A stretch of 64,000 nucleotides of DNA, from the NCBI GenBank assembly GCA_026388185.1, contig JAPLKG010000002.1, positions 62,001-126,000 of the forward strand, written 5' to 3'. Both the position numbers and the translations under genes were made by a program. Positions 63,162 through 64,000 of the stretch are shown here, one piece after another. The stretch is from Candidatus Eisenbacteria bacterium. GTDB taxonomy: Bacteria > Eisenbacteria > RBG-16-71-46 > JAFGJU01. Within the stretch, counting starts at the first letter, position 1. Each line of letters opens with the position of its first letter. Below the pieces are notes generated by a model. That model was not told the origin of the DNA. It made no database searches and worked only from the letters and a program-made list of their open reading frames with translations.

Positions 63162-64000
63162 CTACGACAAGAAGCTCTCCCAGGTCTGGCATTTCGGACA
63201 GCGCCAGAGTACGTCCGGAGAACGGTATCCGCAAGCCGAACACACATAATCCTCGGTTCTCGCACCGATGACTTCCAAGAATCTCTTCAACTCGTCCATG
63301 GCCTCGTCCGTCTCACCCATCTGGTAGAGAAATGCTATCAGCCTCTGCCTGGCGAGAGCAGAAACCGGGTCGTACGCCAGAACCTCTCGCAACACGCGGA
63401 CCGCCTCTTTGAGATCTCCCTTCTTCTGGTGAAGACCCGCCAGCTCGATGAGCGTTCTCACGTTCTTCGGGCTTTCTCTGAGGATGGCTTCGTACACCGC
63501 GACGATGTCGCTGAGGTTTCCTCGTTCAAAATAGGCCCTCTCGAGTCTGCCGAAAACAACGTACGCTATCTTGGGGAACCGGGACGCTATGAGCTCCCAG
63601 AGACTGATCGCTCTTCTCAAGTTCCCTTCCTCGAGATAGATGTCACCCAGATAGAGAAGAGCCGGCACGCATTCGCTGTCCAATCTCAGGGCATCCTTGA
63701 AGTATCTCTTGGCCTCTTTGGGCTTGCCCCGCCTGAGAAAATCGTGCCCGATGTAACTCTTGTACAACCCCAGGAACGGCCGTCCTTTCCTCCCCTCGAG
63801 CTTCTCCAGCTTTTCCAGCTCCTCCTGCATCTCGTAGGCCTTGTCCCACTCCCTCTGTATCTCGTAGACCCGCGTCATCAGCCTCAACGGGAAGGGGCTC
63901 TGCTTGTTCATCGCCCTGATTTTCTGCGCACAAACAATCGCTTCCTGGTACTTGCCGCAGGCAAGATTGTCCTCCGCAAGGCTCCTGTAGAGAGCCTCGA
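63162..64000 (-). CDS. LapB (YciM)-like TPR protein with rubredoxin-type zinc site (partial)
   Basis: The 5' end lies beyond the right edge and the frame stays open to it (EALYRSLAEDNLACGKYQEA). Many TPR units are visible (GKPKEAKRYFKDALRLD, GNLRRAISLWELIA, GDLKEAVRVLREVL). The C-terminus has CSACGY and CPKCQTWESFL, a four-Cys rubredoxin-like site. This is the LapB arrangement. In E. coli LapB sits on the inner membrane and controls LpxC degradation and LPS assembly. The internal Met-Asn-Lys is not a start because coding continues upstream of it. Confidence 0.88.
   Translation of the reverse strand, partial: EALYRSLAEDNLACGKYQEAIVCAQKIRAMNKQSPFPLRLMTRVYEIQREWDKAYEMQEELEKLEKLEGRKGRPFLGLYKSYIGHDFLRRGKPKEAKRYFKDALRLDSECVPALLYLGDIYLEEGNLRRAISLWELIASRFPKIAYVVFGRLERAYFERGNLSDIVAVYEAILRESPKNVRTLIELAGLHQKKGDLKEAVRVLREVLAYDPVSALARQRLIAFLYQMGETDEAMDELKRFLEVIGARTEDYVCSACGYRSPDVLWRCPKCQTWESFLS

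Overview
This is a chromosomal segment from a Gram-negative, GC-rich bacterium. The secretin, the LpxL-type acyltransferase, the LapB-like protein and a SPOR-domain protein all imply an outer membrane. Every gene and RNA I can support lies on the minus strand, so transcription runs right to left through the whole window. Several features are commonly seen in uncultivated lineages around the FCB group or the old delta-proteobacteria: a secreted M28 peptidase with a FlgD/sorting-type C-terminal tail, a SpoIVB-like S55 protein in a non-sporulating context, a class III (Tad) pilus, and an XrtA-type polysaccharide deacetylase. I cannot assign a phylum from the sequence alone. No phage, IS element or CRISPR array is visible.

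In transcription order, the right end carries a LapB-like TPR protein (cut by the edge), a TPR-SPOR protein, mutS, a TIM-barrel epimerase-like protein and a DUF362 ferredoxin-like protein. Next come an S55-family protein whose catalytic segments are in permuted order, a secreted beta-propeller protein, and a multi-GAF protein with a dead GGDEF domain but an intact c-di-GMP I-site. An RRM protein with a long leader, an unrecognised membrane protein, mutL and miaA follow, then tRNA-Gly, a DUF512 radical-SAM protein, der, plsY, gpsA and a MerR regulator.

The middle is conserved housekeeping: lpxL, a GT2 glycosyltransferase, surE, pcm, acyP, a sigma-70 factor with a region 1.1-like N-terminus, and apt, with tRNA genes interspersed. 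Then come thrS-infC-rpmI-rplT-pheS-pheT, a ZapB-like coiled coil, zapA, a 6S RNA candidate, RNase Y, ymdB and folD. After these are xseA (broken by a frameshift), xseB, a prenyl synthase, a PAP2-like protein, dxs, nadK and recN. The last codons of recN run into a tRNA-Arg gene.

The left quarter is a cell-surface region. It holds the M28 peptidase, a small membrane protein, a GAF-GGDEF diguanylate cyclase, and an exopolysaccharide cassette (GumC/Wzz-type protein, BY-kinase with a tyrosine tail, nucleotide-sugar dehydrogenase, epimerase, polysaccharide deacetylase). The Tad pilus operon follows: flp, TadE-like, cpaB, cpaC, cpaE, cpaF/tadA, tadB and tadC, which is cut by the left edge. A near-perfect sigma-54 promoter precedes flp, and a weaker sigma-54-like site precedes the PelD-like gene. 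The active cyclase beside the polysaccharide genes and the PelD-like receptor suggest, by inference, c-di-GMP control of surface structures.

The observations I would follow first are the permuted S55 protein, the PelD-like receptor, the 6S RNA between zapA and rny, the sigma-54 promoter and palindromes before flp, the xseA frameshift, and the recN/tRNA overlap.
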